Assembly (NCBI GenBank): GCA_964410965.1
Contig: CAYPIY010000014.1
Location: 11,849 to 75,848 of the forward strand
Source: JBBIRG01 sp964410965
GTDB taxonomy: Bacteria; CLD3; SB21; JBBIRG01
Direction of reading: 5' to 3'
DNA length: 64,000 nucleotides
Below are positions 34,214 to 42,479 of this stretch, piece by piece. The translations under genes and the position numbers were made by a program. Numbering within the stretch: the stretch's first letter is position 1; every line of letters begins with the position of its first letter. The notes under the pieces are model-generated. The model was not told the DNA's origin. It was given only the letters and a program-made list of their open reading frames with translations, and ran no database searches.

Positions 34214-36565
34214 ATGAAAAATATTCTGTCCCTGATCGCGGTGATGCAAATTTCCGGATTCCTTCATGCTCAAAAACCTTCGGCCGCATTGCCGGATACT
34301 GTGCTTCTTTTGCCGGTGATAACCGTTAACGCCTTTCCTGACAGTCTGCAGTGGCTGCCGTTCATGTTTGACGAATCCCTTAAAAACGGTTTATCGTCGC
34401 TTCCCGATTTCTATCCGGTAAAACAAATTCCTGAGTACAAGTCAATCAATCCCGTTGCCGATGAGTTTATCAAACTCGCCAAGTCCGTCCGCGCGCGGTA
34501 TGTTATAGGATGTTATCTTACGCTCGAAAAAACCAGCATATTCATCAAATGGTCTCTGGTTGACGCGAAAAAACCGAAAGAAATCGCTATCACGCTGCTT
34601 AACGAACCGGCCGGCGATTATAAAATCCTTCTGATTTATCCTGAAAAGATACTGACCGACCTCCTGAAACTCTCCGGGAAAATGACCAAGAAGAACATCG
34701 AACGCATCAAGGATCAGCTGACGACCACAATAAATCCTTTCTCGCTGTATAAATATTTTTCAGCGCTGAGCTTTGAAAAAAAATCAGGAATCAGCGACAG
34801 CGTCGAATCCAGACTTCTGCAGTCAGTCCGTTCCGACAGTTCCTTTATTGAGGGATATGCTCAACTCGCCCGTGTTCAGTCCCTGCTAAAAAAATATGAC
34901 CCATCCGTACAATCTTATCAACGGTTGATCCGGCTGGATTCAAACAATTCGCAATGGTATCGTAGCCTGGGCGATATTTATTATTATCACAAAGACCAGG
35001 TATCCCAGGCGAAACGGCTTTATCAAATGGCTGTCCGTTTTAACCCGTTAGACGTAAAATCAGTACTCCATATCGGTTACTGCGATTATGTGTCCAAAGA
35101 ATATGAACTGGCGGGTTATCAGGGCAAGCAGGCGATCGCGCTGGACTCAGCCAACAGCGACGCTTACAACCTGCTCGGTATCTGCGCCGTCTCAATCGGC
35201 GACACCGCCCGCGGACAAGACTATTTCCGGAAAGCTGTCATACTCAGCGAGAAAGAGATCATGGCGCGCAAGAACCTCGCGCGGCTTTACCAGGAACAGA
35301 AACGGGACGAGGACGCCCTTCGGCTGCTGAAAGAAGTCGCCGCGCTTGATCCCTCCGACGGCGCAGTGAGACTGACGCTCGCGTCGATCCATTACAAACT
35401 CAATAACACGTTCAACGCGATCGTTGATTATATCGCCGCCGTTATCCTGAAGCCGGAACTTGAAAACAGCAAGACAAATCCCGTACAGATATTATCCCTC
35501 ATCACTAAAAACCGTAATAATCTTCAGCCTCTGCAGTGGGCCGCGGATTCTCTCCAGACGCTGTCGCTTGACGCTGAGTCCGGAACAACGGATGAATTCT
35601 GGTTTCGCGCGTCGCTCGGCTACCTTCAGCTTTATTTTCTGAACAAGCCCGGCGAGGCCGCCAATCATTTTCAAAGCATTCTTGCAATACGGTCCGATAT
35701 TCCGCGCCTATATTTCCTCACCGGAGAAGCGTATTACGCTATGGAAAAGTGGACACTCGCCTCGCAAGCCTACACCCGGTACGCGAACGACGCCGCGGAT
35801 AATTTCAGTTACGCGAAGACTCTGATCATGATCGGTAAAATTCTCCTCAAACAACGCCGTTTCGAGGAAGCCGAACTCGCCGTTCTCAAAAGCATGCGTA
35901 TGTATCCCAACGCTGAATCCTACTATCTCTACGCTGTTGCGCTCAGCGGCGGAAAAAAACACGACGAGGCGGTTACCCAGTACCAGAAAGCGATCAGCGT
36001 ATTCCCGAATTACACCGACGCGTATATCGGTCTCGGTAACACGTTCCATCAATTAAACAAGACCGACCAGGCGATCAGATCTTTTCTCAAAGCCGCCGAA
36101 CTCGACAGCGGCAATGCCAGCCTGCGTCAGTCTCTCGCCGCGTTTTATCTCTCTCAGGGACAACTCCGCGAAGCCGAACAGGAAGTCATGACGGGCTTCC
36201 GTCTCGCCCGATCAAATAAGACTGAGCTTCCGACGCTGTACGGCATTTACGGCGACATTCTCTATCAGCAGAAGAAATACAAAGAAGCACTGAAACAGTT
36301 TCAGACGCAGATCCTGCTGGATACGGTGACGCTCGATCCTTACATGAGAATCGCGTCGATTTACGCGATTCAGAAAAAACACGATGACGCCGTCTTGTGG
36401 CTGGAAAAGCTTTTCGTCAGGGGTTTCCGGCTTTTTTCGAAAATTGAGACCGAACCGGCGTTCGCGACGCTCAGAGAAAAGAAATCCTATAAAGAGCTGA
36501 TGGCGCTGTACAAGAAAAAATATGACGATGAAGTAATGAAAAAACTACTGCAGCAGGAAAAATAG
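34214..36565 (+). CDS. Exported tetratricopeptide-repeat protein
   Basis: A 783-residue protein with an N-terminal signal peptide (KNILSLIAVMQISGFLHAQ). Residues about 25-170 form an alpha/beta domain (RARYVIGCYLTLEKTSIFIKW) like the nucleotide-free adenylate-cyclase-associated TolB-type sensors, though this is only a resemblance. From about 190 to the end there are some 12-14 TPR units, for example DAYNLLGICAVSIGDTARGQ, MARKNLARLYQEQKRDEDAL and DAYIGLGNTFHQLNKTDQAI. TPR arrays bind proteins, so a scaffold in the periplasm or outer membrane is likely. It starts 14 bp after the esterase and ends 4 bp before mazG. Confidence 0.85.
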   Translation: MKNILSLIAVMQISGFLHAQKPSAALPDTVLLLPVITVNAFPDSLQWLPFMFDESLKNGLSSLPDFYPVKQIPEYKSINPVADEFIKLAKSVRARYVIGCYLTLEKTSIFIKWSLVDAKKPKEIAITLLNEPAGDYKILLIYPEKILTDLLKLSGKMTKKNIERIKDQLTTTINPFSLYKYFSALSFEKKSGISDSVESRLLQSVRSDSSFIEGYAQLARVQSLLKKYDPSVQSYQRLIRLDSNNSQWYRSLGDIYYYHKDQVSQAKRLYQMAVRFNPLDVKSVLHIGYCDYVSKEYELAGYQGKQAIALDSANSDAYNLLGICAVSIGDTARGQDYFRKAVILSEKEIMARKNLARLYQEQKRDEDALRLLKEVAALDPSDGAVRLTLASIHYKLNNTFNAIVDYIAAVILKPELENSKTNPVQILSLITKNRNNLQPLQWAADSLQTLSLDAESGTTDEFWFRASLGYLQLYFLNKPGEAANHFQSILAIRSDIPRLYFLTGEAYYAMEKWTLASQAYTRYANDAADNFSYAKTLIMIGKILLKQRRFEEAELAVLKSMRMYPNAESYYLYAVALSGGKKHDEAVTQYQKAISVFPNYTDAYIGLGNTFHQLNKTDQAIRSFLKAAELDSGNASLRQSLAAFYLSQGQLREAEQEVMTGFRLARSNKTELPTLYGIYGDILYQQKKYKEALKQFQTQILLDTVTLDPYMRIASIYAIQKKHDDAVLWLEKLFVRGFRLFSKIETEPAFATLREKKSYKELMALYKKKYDDEVMKKLLQQEK

Positions 36566-36569
36566 GCCT

Positions 36570-37409
36570 ATGAACGAATCTTCACTGCACTCCGTGATAG
36601 ACACCGAAAGCATCGTCATCCCCGATGACCCTGCCACGGAAACCGTCCGTCTACATTTCGGCCGGTTATACAACATTATGCGTGAACTGCGCGTCAAATG
36701 CCCGTGGGACAAAGAACAAACCCACGATTCGCTGCGTCCGTACCTGCTGGAGGAAACGTATGAAGTACTGGAGACGCTCGATCAGCGGCGTTACGATGAA
36801 TTGAAAAATGAAATGGGCGACCTGCTGCTTCAGATCCTGTTTCATTCCATTATTGAACAGGAGCAACAGAGGTTTGACCTCGGCGACGTTATCCGCGCGA
36901 TCAACGACAAGCTGATCCGCCGTCACCCGCATGTATTCGGAACCGTGGAGGTCAGCGGATCGGATCAGGTGCTGGAGAACTGGGAGCAGATCAAACTGAA
37001 CGAGCCCGACCGCAATTCCGTTCTCGACGGCGTCCCGAAACACCTGCCCGCATTAGTCCGGGCGGCGCGCGTGCAGGAAAAAGCTTCGCGAGTCGGTTTC
37101 GACTGGGGCCATATTGACGAGGTATGGAAAAAAGTACACGAGGAAATCGACGAGCTCAAGTCCGCGCAACAGGACAACGACCCGAAAAAAACCGAGGAGG
37201 AACTCGGCGATCTTTTATTTTCCATCGTCAATGTGTCGAGATTCCTTCCCGCCAACCCTGAAGACGCACTGCGCGGAACGATCGAGAAATTTATCAGGAG
37301 ATTTCAATATGTCGAAAAACGGTTCAACGATCAGAACCTGAACATGAAGGACGCCTCGCTCGATGAAATGGATGTGTACTGGAACGAAGCCAAACGAATG
37401 TCGCTTTAA
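36570..37409 (+). CDS. mazG: Nucleoside triphosphate pyrophosphohydrolase MazG
   Basis: MazG hydrolyses (d)NTPs to NMP and pyrophosphate, cleaning aberrant nucleotides. The 279-residue, tandem-domain form is seen here. The first domain has LRVKCPWDKEQTHDSLRPYL (about 36-55), then LLEETYEVLETLD and NEMGDLLLQILFHSIIEQE, whose EExxE..ExxD pattern binds Mg. The second domain repeats this with EIDELKSAQ and KKTEEELGDLLFSIVNVSRF. HPHVFG and FDWGHIDEVWKKV are further family marks. It sits between the TPR gene (4 bp before) and an unknown gene (15 bp after), in an operon that also includes the nucleotide enzyme tmk. Confidence 0.95.
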   Translation: MNESSLHSVIDTESIVIPDDPATETVRLHFGRLYNIMRELRVKCPWDKEQTHDSLRPYLLEETYEVLETLDQRRYDELKNEMGDLLLQILFHSIIEQEQQRFDLGDVIRAINDKLIRRHPHVFGTVEVSGSDQVLENWEQIKLNEPDRNSVLDGVPKHLPALVRAARVQEKASRVGFDWGHIDEVWKKVHEEIDELKSAQQDNDPKKTEEELGDLLFSIVNVSRFLPANPEDALRGTIEKFIRRFQYVEKRFNDQNLNMKDASLDEMDVYWNEAKRMSL

Positions 37410-37424
37410 TACGGTAACCCCTTC

Positions 37425-38609
37425 ATGACTCTCCTGAAACGAATATCCCCTTTCGCGCGGTTTGTAATGCTGGTCAATGCCGTCATCATCCTTTTATCCC
37501 TGACGAAAGTGATCAAGCCCCCGCCGAAAAGCCTCGCTAACGATTACCGATCCATACTTGAGAGGGTGATACCGGATACCGTCGAATGGAATCATTTCAA
37601 AGACCGGCTGGGTTTTCAATCGTATGACCGTTTTTCAAAAATATGGATTACACTGACCGGCGGCCGTTCCGATTCGACGGTTACGGTTCTTTTGTCGGAT
37701 CACGCGGTCAGAATTTTTTCTTTCGACTCTTTATCGGCGCAGTATCCTGAGTGGGATCCCGTGCCGTTGCGGACGGTTTATTTGTCAAACGACAAATTAC
37801 CTGTTCATGATTCCGATTACACGGATTGTCAGCTGGTCTTTCCTGTTATTTATTTTATTCATCCTGAAAAAGGACGGATCGTTTCCCTTGATCTGGAATC
37901 ATCCGAAAGATCTTTATTCAAGGGAAGGCCCTTTTATAATTTCAACGTCTCTTCAAAGACCGTTGTGATCCGTGAATCTGACGGGTATTATTTCTACTCA
38001 CTGAATTCCTACCGTACCGCGGGACATCCGTTTATACGCGTACCCGCTGATTCATCGAAAATACTGTCCTCAGGGCAAAACGCCGTTACATTTTCAGACG
38101 ACGGACAGTATGTAGCACTGGCGCATACGATACCCTCCGGCCATCAGGGATTATATGCTTATGATTCCATGAAGCTGAAATTGATCTACAGTTTCGATTG
38201 CACCGACTGTGAACAGGTTTTGATCAGTCCGCACGCGAATACGATGTTGATCAGGGACAAAGGATCAAACGAGTACCGGATCTACAGGTATGATGAACCG
38301 ACCCGCTCGTTTCAAAACCCGTATCATTTTAATCCGGGCGTTTTTATTGAGTCTTGCGTCTGGCATGAAGAAGGCAACACTTTTTTTATTAAAACCGTAA
38401 CGGGACGTCAGGTGATCTCGCTTTCCGCCGGTCAGATCATGACATACAAAGATAAAGATTACGAATGGATCGGTGCGGAGGACGGATCGTTCTCTGTCCG
38501 CTTTCTTTATCTGATCCGCAGCGTTGAAATGCCGGCCGGGTATAATCCGATTCTGAAGCGTTCCACAAAACGCGATCAGACCCTGATCTACAGGATGCCC
38601 CTGCCATGA
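37425..38609 (+). CDS. Membrane-anchored beta-propeller-like protein, unknown
   Basis: A 394-residue protein with one N-terminal hydrophobic segment (about 10-27, FARFVMLVNAVIILLSL) and a beta-rich remainder outside the cytoplasm. The latter has repeated strand-turn-strand units, for example VTFSDDGQYVALAHTIPSG, LISPHANTMLIRDKGSNEYR, and FIESCVWHEEGNTFFIKTV, which resemble the blades of TolB/WD-type beta-propellers. No enzyme motif was recognised. Its stop overlaps the start of the next gene by 4 bp, so the two are coupled and may act together. Confidence 0.72.
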   Translation: MTLLKRISPFARFVMLVNAVIILLSLTKVIKPPPKSLANDYRSILERVIPDTVEWNHFKDRLGFQSYDRFSKIWITLTGGRSDSTVTVLLSDHAVRIFSFDSLSAQYPEWDPVPLRTVYLSNDKLPVHDSDYTDCQLVFPVIYFIHPEKGRIVSLDLESSERSLFKGRPFYNFNVSSKTVVIRESDGYYFYSLNSYRTAGHPFIRVPADSSKILSSGQNAVTFSDDGQYVALAHTIPSGHQGLYAYDSMKLKLIYSFDCTDCEQVLISPHANTMLIRDKGSNEYRIYRYDEPTRSFQNPYHFNPGVFIESCVWHEEGNTFFIKTVTGRQVISLSAGQIMTYKDKDYEWIGAEDGSFSVRFLYLIRSVEMPAGYNPILKRSTKRDQTLIYRMPLP

Positions 38610-39325
38610 AATCATTCATTCAAAACCTGTCGGCGAGGATTGAAAACTGGATCTTGTTTATCCTTTGCATGGTGTTCAATTTTTTTTATACCTCCTGGAT
38701 TGAATCATCGTTAAATACGGTTCTGCTGGCCACATTGATATTATATTATGCCGGTAAATTCATGGCGGCCTTCTCCCCGGCGATGCTGTATAACGTCCGC
38801 TGCAACAAGGAACGCTATCAATCCGGGCACGGACTGATCGGTTTTATTTGGATCCTTGAACTGATGGTATCGCCGTTAATCCTTTTCTCAACGGGACTGA
38901 TCACCGATCACGGATGGTTTACAGGAATCGTGATCTTTTTTCTCGTGTTTACATTCGGGTTTAACCTATGGATCGATTCTCGTTCGGAATCAGCCGTTAA
39001 ACCGGACGTTTCAACAGGCCGTGATTATTATTCCGCTGTTTCCCGTTTATTCCTTTATTCCGCAGAGTTATTTTGCCTCATGCAGATTTACGATTTTGCT
39101 TTTACGATGTATGAAATCATACCGGACGGCGAGATACTGTTAAGCCTGTTTTCGACATTGGCGATCGGAGGCCTGCTGTTCATTCCCCTCGCCGCGTTCG
39201 GCAAATTCAGGCATTTTCTCACGGAGCATTCCTGGCATGATAACCTAATGACCGATAAATTCGTCATCATATTCTCAAACCTTGTGACGCTGGTAATTAC
39301 CGGGCGTCATTTCGGAGGATCATAA
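38606..39325 (+). CDS. Polytopic inner membrane protein, unknown
   Basis: A 239-residue hydrophobic protein with about six membrane-spanning stretches (WILFILCMVFNFFYTSWI, TVLLATLILYYAGKFM, IWILELMVSPLILFSTGLI, FTGIVIFFLVFTFGFNLW, LFCLMQIYDFAFTMYEI, LFSTLAIGGLLFIPLAAF). No recognised family. It overlaps the preceding beta-propeller-like gene by 4 bp and ends 3 bp before tmk. Coupling with the anchored propeller-like protein suggests a two-component envelope complex, but this is only a context argument. Confidence 0.75.
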   Translation: MKSFIQNLSARIENWILFILCMVFNFFYTSWIESSLNTVLLATLILYYAGKFMAAFSPAMLYNVRCNKERYQSGHGLIGFIWILELMVSPLILFSTGLITDHGWFTGIVIFFLVFTFGFNLWIDSRSESAVKPDVSTGRDYYSAVSRLFLYSAELFCLMQIYDFAFTMYEIIPDGEILLSLFSTLAIGGLLFIPLAAFGKFRHFLTEHSWHDNLMTDKFVIIFSNLVTLVITGRHFGGS

Positions 39326-39328
39326 ATT

Positions 39329-39976
39329 ATGGATTCAGGCAAGACGGCTTTGGACAAAGGACTGTTCATTACGTTTGAGGGCATCGATCAGAGCGGAAAA
39401 AGCACGCAGGCCGAACGGCTTGAAAAACACCTGACCGAAAACGGTTACGCTGTACAGTCCTGGCGTGATCCGGGAAGCACGCTGATATCGGAGCAGATAC
39501 GCGAAATCCTGCTTTCCTCAAAGAATCATGGCATGAGCGCGATTGCCGAATTGTTGCTCTATGAAGCTGCCCGAGCACAGATTGTCGAAGAATACATCCG
39601 ACCCGCGCTGGACAAAAACCGGATCGTGATCATGGACCGGTTTTACGATTCCACGACGGCGTACCAGGGCTACGGGCGCGGCATTCCTTTGGATACGATC
39701 ACCCACGCCAATCGCATCGCGACGGGCGGACTTGTACCGGATATGACGTTTTTCATCGATGTGACGTGGGAAGAATCCTGTCGTAGAAAAGGAAAAGACG
39801 CGAGAGACCGCATGGAAAGCGAAAGTCGCTTTTTTTTCGACCAGGTACGCAAAGGGTACCTTGCGTTAGTAAAATCTGAACCTGAACGTTTTGTCCTGAT
39901 TGACGGCTCTCAGACTAAAGCGGCAATCGAGGGACAGATATGGGATCAGATACGGTTACGATTCGGGCCGGCCTGA
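39329..39976 (+). CDS. tmk: Thymidylate kinase
   Basis: Tmk phosphorylates dTMP to dTDP with ATP. The 215-residue protein has the P-loop FEGIDQSGKSTQAERL, with Gly18 to Thr26 as the Walker A motif. The dTMP-binding Asp-Pro-Gly appears as WRDPGSTLI (REPGGT in the usual form). DRFYDSTTAYQGYGRG is the DRx motif that follows, and the lid region is CRRKGKDARDRMESE. It is the last gene of the operon that starts with the esterase; a gap of about 100 bp with a new promoter follows. Confidence 0.94.
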   Translation: MDSGKTALDKGLFITFEGIDQSGKSTQAERLEKHLTENGYAVQSWRDPGSTLISEQIREILLSSKNHGMSAIAELLLYEAARAQIVEEYIRPALDKNRIVIMDRFYDSTTAYQGYGRGIPLDTITHANRIATGGLVPDMTFFIDVTWEESCRRKGKDARDRMESESRFFFDQVRKGYLALVKSEPERFVLIDGSQTKAAIEGQIWDQIRLRFGPA

Positions 39977-40021
39977 ACGTGCCGGACCCTTCTTTTTACA
40001 TTTTTCGTTCCATTTTATTCC

Positions 40022-40050
40022 TTGATTATCTTTGCTGTTTTCGATATAAT
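40022..40050 (+). promoter_or_regulatory. Predicted sigma-70-type promoter of the CNNM-corA-purL operon
   Basis: TTGATT (40022-40027), a 17-nt spacer and a perfect TATAAT (40045-40050) lie 30 nt upstream of the CNNM gene start. Confidence 0.65.
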
Positions 40051-40079
40051 GTTTTTTTCTACGAAGATACGCATATAAT

Positions 40080-41402
40080 ATGGATGAATCCGGTTCAGAG
40101 ATAACTGTTTTTTTTGTGCTTGTGCTCATATCAGGGCTTTTTTCCTCTGTGGAGAGGGCGATTTATTCGCTTCCGAAAATCACGCTGAAAAAAATTCAGG
40201 CGAGTTCAAACCCGGCATCGAATCTTATTGACTGGTGGGAAAACCGTCCGGCCGATTTCTTTAACGTTTTGTACGCCGGTAATATCCTGTTCAAGATCGC
40301 GGCGGCGGTTCTGGTCACGCCTATGTTTATCCATCTTATGGCTCATTACGGATACCCTGAATGGTGGGGAGTCGGGGGAGCGATGATTATTATCTCCTTT
40401 TTGGTGCTCCTGCTGGGCGAAGTGATCCCGAACACGATTGCCAGCCATGCGCCTTCGATCGTTCTGAGAATGCTCGGTCCGATGATGGTGCTGTTCATGA
40501 AAGCCCTCCGTCCGCTCGCCTGGCTGTTCCTGCTGACGTCAAAAGGACTGATCCGCGTGATGGGCAGCAAGGATGAGACGGTCAACACGAGCGTCACCGA
40601 GCAGGAGATCAGGGAAATTGTCGAGGCCGGAGAGGCGGCCGGCGCGATCGAGCAGACCGAACGCGACATGATCCACAGCATCATCGAGTTCGGCGACACC
40701 GTCGTGAAGGAAATCATGGTGCCTCGCGTCAACATGGTCTGCGTGGAAATTTCGGCGCCCATGGAGGAGATCCTTGAAATCATGGCCAAGGAAAAATTGT
40801 CGCGTCTTCCCGTGTATGATCATACCATCGATACGATTTCAGGAATCCTGCATATCAAGAACATCCTCAACTGCTGGCGAAAGAACATCAAGGAGATGTC
40901 CGCGATCGAGTTTATCGCCATGCCGTATTTCGTTCCGGAAACCAAGCCGGTATCTGAATTGCTGAAGGAATTCCAGGCCAACCGCCTGCAGATGGCGATC
41001 GTGGTGGATGAATACGGAGGAACCGCGGGCTTGGTGACGATGGAAGACATCCTTGAGGAAATCGTCGGCGAGATCAAGGATGAGTACGATGAGAATGTCC
41101 CCGTCATCAAACCCCAGGACGACGGATCCTATCTTCTGGACGCCTCGCTTGAGATTGACACGGTCAACGAATCCCTGGACCTGAATCTGCCGACGGAAGA
41201 TTACCATACCATCGGCGGCTTTCTTCTGTGGGTGCTGAAACGGATGCCGCATAAACACGAAACCCTGACGTTCCAAAACCTGAAATGGACCGTGAAAGAC
41301 GCCGACCGCAAAAGAATTTACAAAGTCCTGCTTGAAATCGAGTGTCCCCCCGGCGCAGAAAAAGATGATGAATCCGGCGCCAAATTAAAAAACGGGAACT
41401 GA
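40080..41402 (+). CDS. CNNM/CorC-family transporter-like protein with CBS domains
   Basis: A 440-residue integral membrane protein of the CNNM (DUF21)-CBS-CorC_HlyC class. Relatives are linked to Mg or Co export, and the older name is hemolysin-related. The first 180 residues hold three or four transmembrane helices (VFFVLVLISGLFSSVERAIY, GGAMIIISFLVLLLGEVIP). Two CBS domains follow (about 200-330), with VKEIMVPRVNMVCVE at the first and MAIVVDEYGGTAGLVTMED at the second, which would bind adenine nucleotides. The C-terminal CorC_HlyC domain spans about 345-430 (DASLEIDTVNESLDL, YHTIGGFLLWVLKRMP). It is followed 3 bp later by corA, a Mg channel, so this pair probably handles divalent-metal balance. 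Confidence 0.9.
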   Translation: MDESGSEITVFFVLVLISGLFSSVERAIYSLPKITLKKIQASSNPASNLIDWWENRPADFFNVLYAGNILFKIAAAVLVTPMFIHLMAHYGYPEWWGVGGAMIIISFLVLLLGEVIPNTIASHAPSIVLRMLGPMMVLFMKALRPLAWLFLLTSKGLIRVMGSKDETVNTSVTEQEIREIVEAGEAAGAIEQTERDMIHSIIEFGDTVVKEIMVPRVNMVCVEISAPMEEILEIMAKEKLSRLPVYDHTIDTISGILHIKNILNCWRKNIKEMSAIEFIAMPYFVPETKPVSELLKEFQANRLQMAIVVDEYGGTAGLVTMEDILEEIVGEIKDEYDENVPVIKPQDDGSYLLDASLEIDTVNESLDLNLPTEDYHTIGGFLLWVLKRMPHKHETLTFQNLKWTVKDADRKRIYKVLLEIECPPGAEKDDESGAKLKNGN

Positions 41403-41405
41403 GCC

Positions 41406-42461
41406 ATGTTCACCATTTTCGCTCAACTCAATGAACGGGAGCTGATGAAGTCCGTCAGCTTTGACGAAATGGTGATTTACCTGAACCAGCCCAAATCCGT
41501 ATTCTGGCTCGACGTCGAGGATCCCACCGACGAGGATATGGAGGAACTTCAGGAAGTCTTCAGTTTTCATCCGCTGTGCATTGAAGATTGCCTGTACTAT
41601 CCCAACAGCCCTAAAATTGACGAATTCGAATCCTATATTTTTATTATTCTCAACGAGCCTATTCTCGATGAGGAAAAACAGGAGGTCGTACAGGAGGAAC
41701 TGGATTTCTTTCTCGGGAAAAATTACCTCGTGTCGGTGCACAAAGGCCCGAACCAGACGATCGAAAAAATCAAGAAACGCATGCAGACGGATGTCGTCCT
41801 TCATCAATCTCTGAAGTTTCAGCGCGGACAATCCGCACGGGCGATGCTGAAGGAGAACCTGATTTTCCGGAATTCCGATTTTATCTTTCATGCCATACTC
41901 GACACGCTGATTGACCAGTGCTTCCCGATTGTGGACCGCTGGGACGATTTGCTGGACATCATCGAGGAATCGATGCTGTCGGTACAGGATCCAAAACTGC
42001 TTTTGAACCAGCTGATGTCGATCAAACGTCAGCTGACCCAGCTTCGGCGGCTGATGGGGCCGCACCGTGACATCATTTCCCGGCTGATCCATACCAATAA
42101 CCAGGCGGTATCGAAAATGTCGCACATGTTTTTCAGGGACATCTACGACCATACCATCCGCCTGAATGAGTTCATCGATTCACACCGTGATTCGGTCACG
42201 AATATTCTCGAAACGTATTACTCGTACCAGTCGCATCTCATGAACGAGAATTCCCAGCGGATCAACCTGATCATGCAGCGGCTTACGATCATCACGACGA
42301 TTTTCATGCCGCTATCCTTTATCGCCGGCGTATACGGGATGAATTTCACGGTATTGCCGGAAAAGGACTGGGAATACGGCTATCCGGCGGTGTTGCTGCT
42401 CATGGCCGGCGTGGCGGTGTTTATGTATTTCTTTTTTAAAAAACGGAAATGGTTTCAATAA
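41406..42461 (+). CDS. corA: CorA-type magnesium/cobalt channel
   Basis: CorA forms a pentameric Mg channel in the inner membrane. Of 351 residues, about 1-285 are the cytoplasmic funnel (SVFWLDVEDPTDEDMEEL, FSFHPLCIEDCLYYPNSPKI) ending in a long helix (SQRINLIMQRLTIITTIFMP). The pore helix ends in the signature YGMNF with Gly311-Met312-Asn313. The second membrane helix is AVLLLMAGVAVFMYFFF and is followed by the basic KKRKWF tail. It lies between the CNNM/CBS gene (3 bp) and purL (18 bp). Confidence 0.95.
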   Translation: MFTIFAQLNERELMKSVSFDEMVIYLNQPKSVFWLDVEDPTDEDMEELQEVFSFHPLCIEDCLYYPNSPKIDEFESYIFIILNEPILDEEKQEVVQEELDFFLGKNYLVSVHKGPNQTIEKIKKRMQTDVVLHQSLKFQRGQSARAMLKENLIFRNSDFIFHAILDTLIDQCFPIVDRWDDLLDIIEESMLSVQDPKLLLNQLMSIKRQLTQLRRLMGPHRDIISRLIHTNNQAVSKMSHMFFRDIYDHTIRLNEFIDSHRDSVTNILETYYSYQSHLMNENSQRINLIMQRLTIITTIFMPLSFIAGVYGMNFTVLPEKDWEYGYPAVLLLMAGVAVFMYFFFKKRKWFQ

Positions 42462-42479
42462 CTGAATACAGGAGAACCG

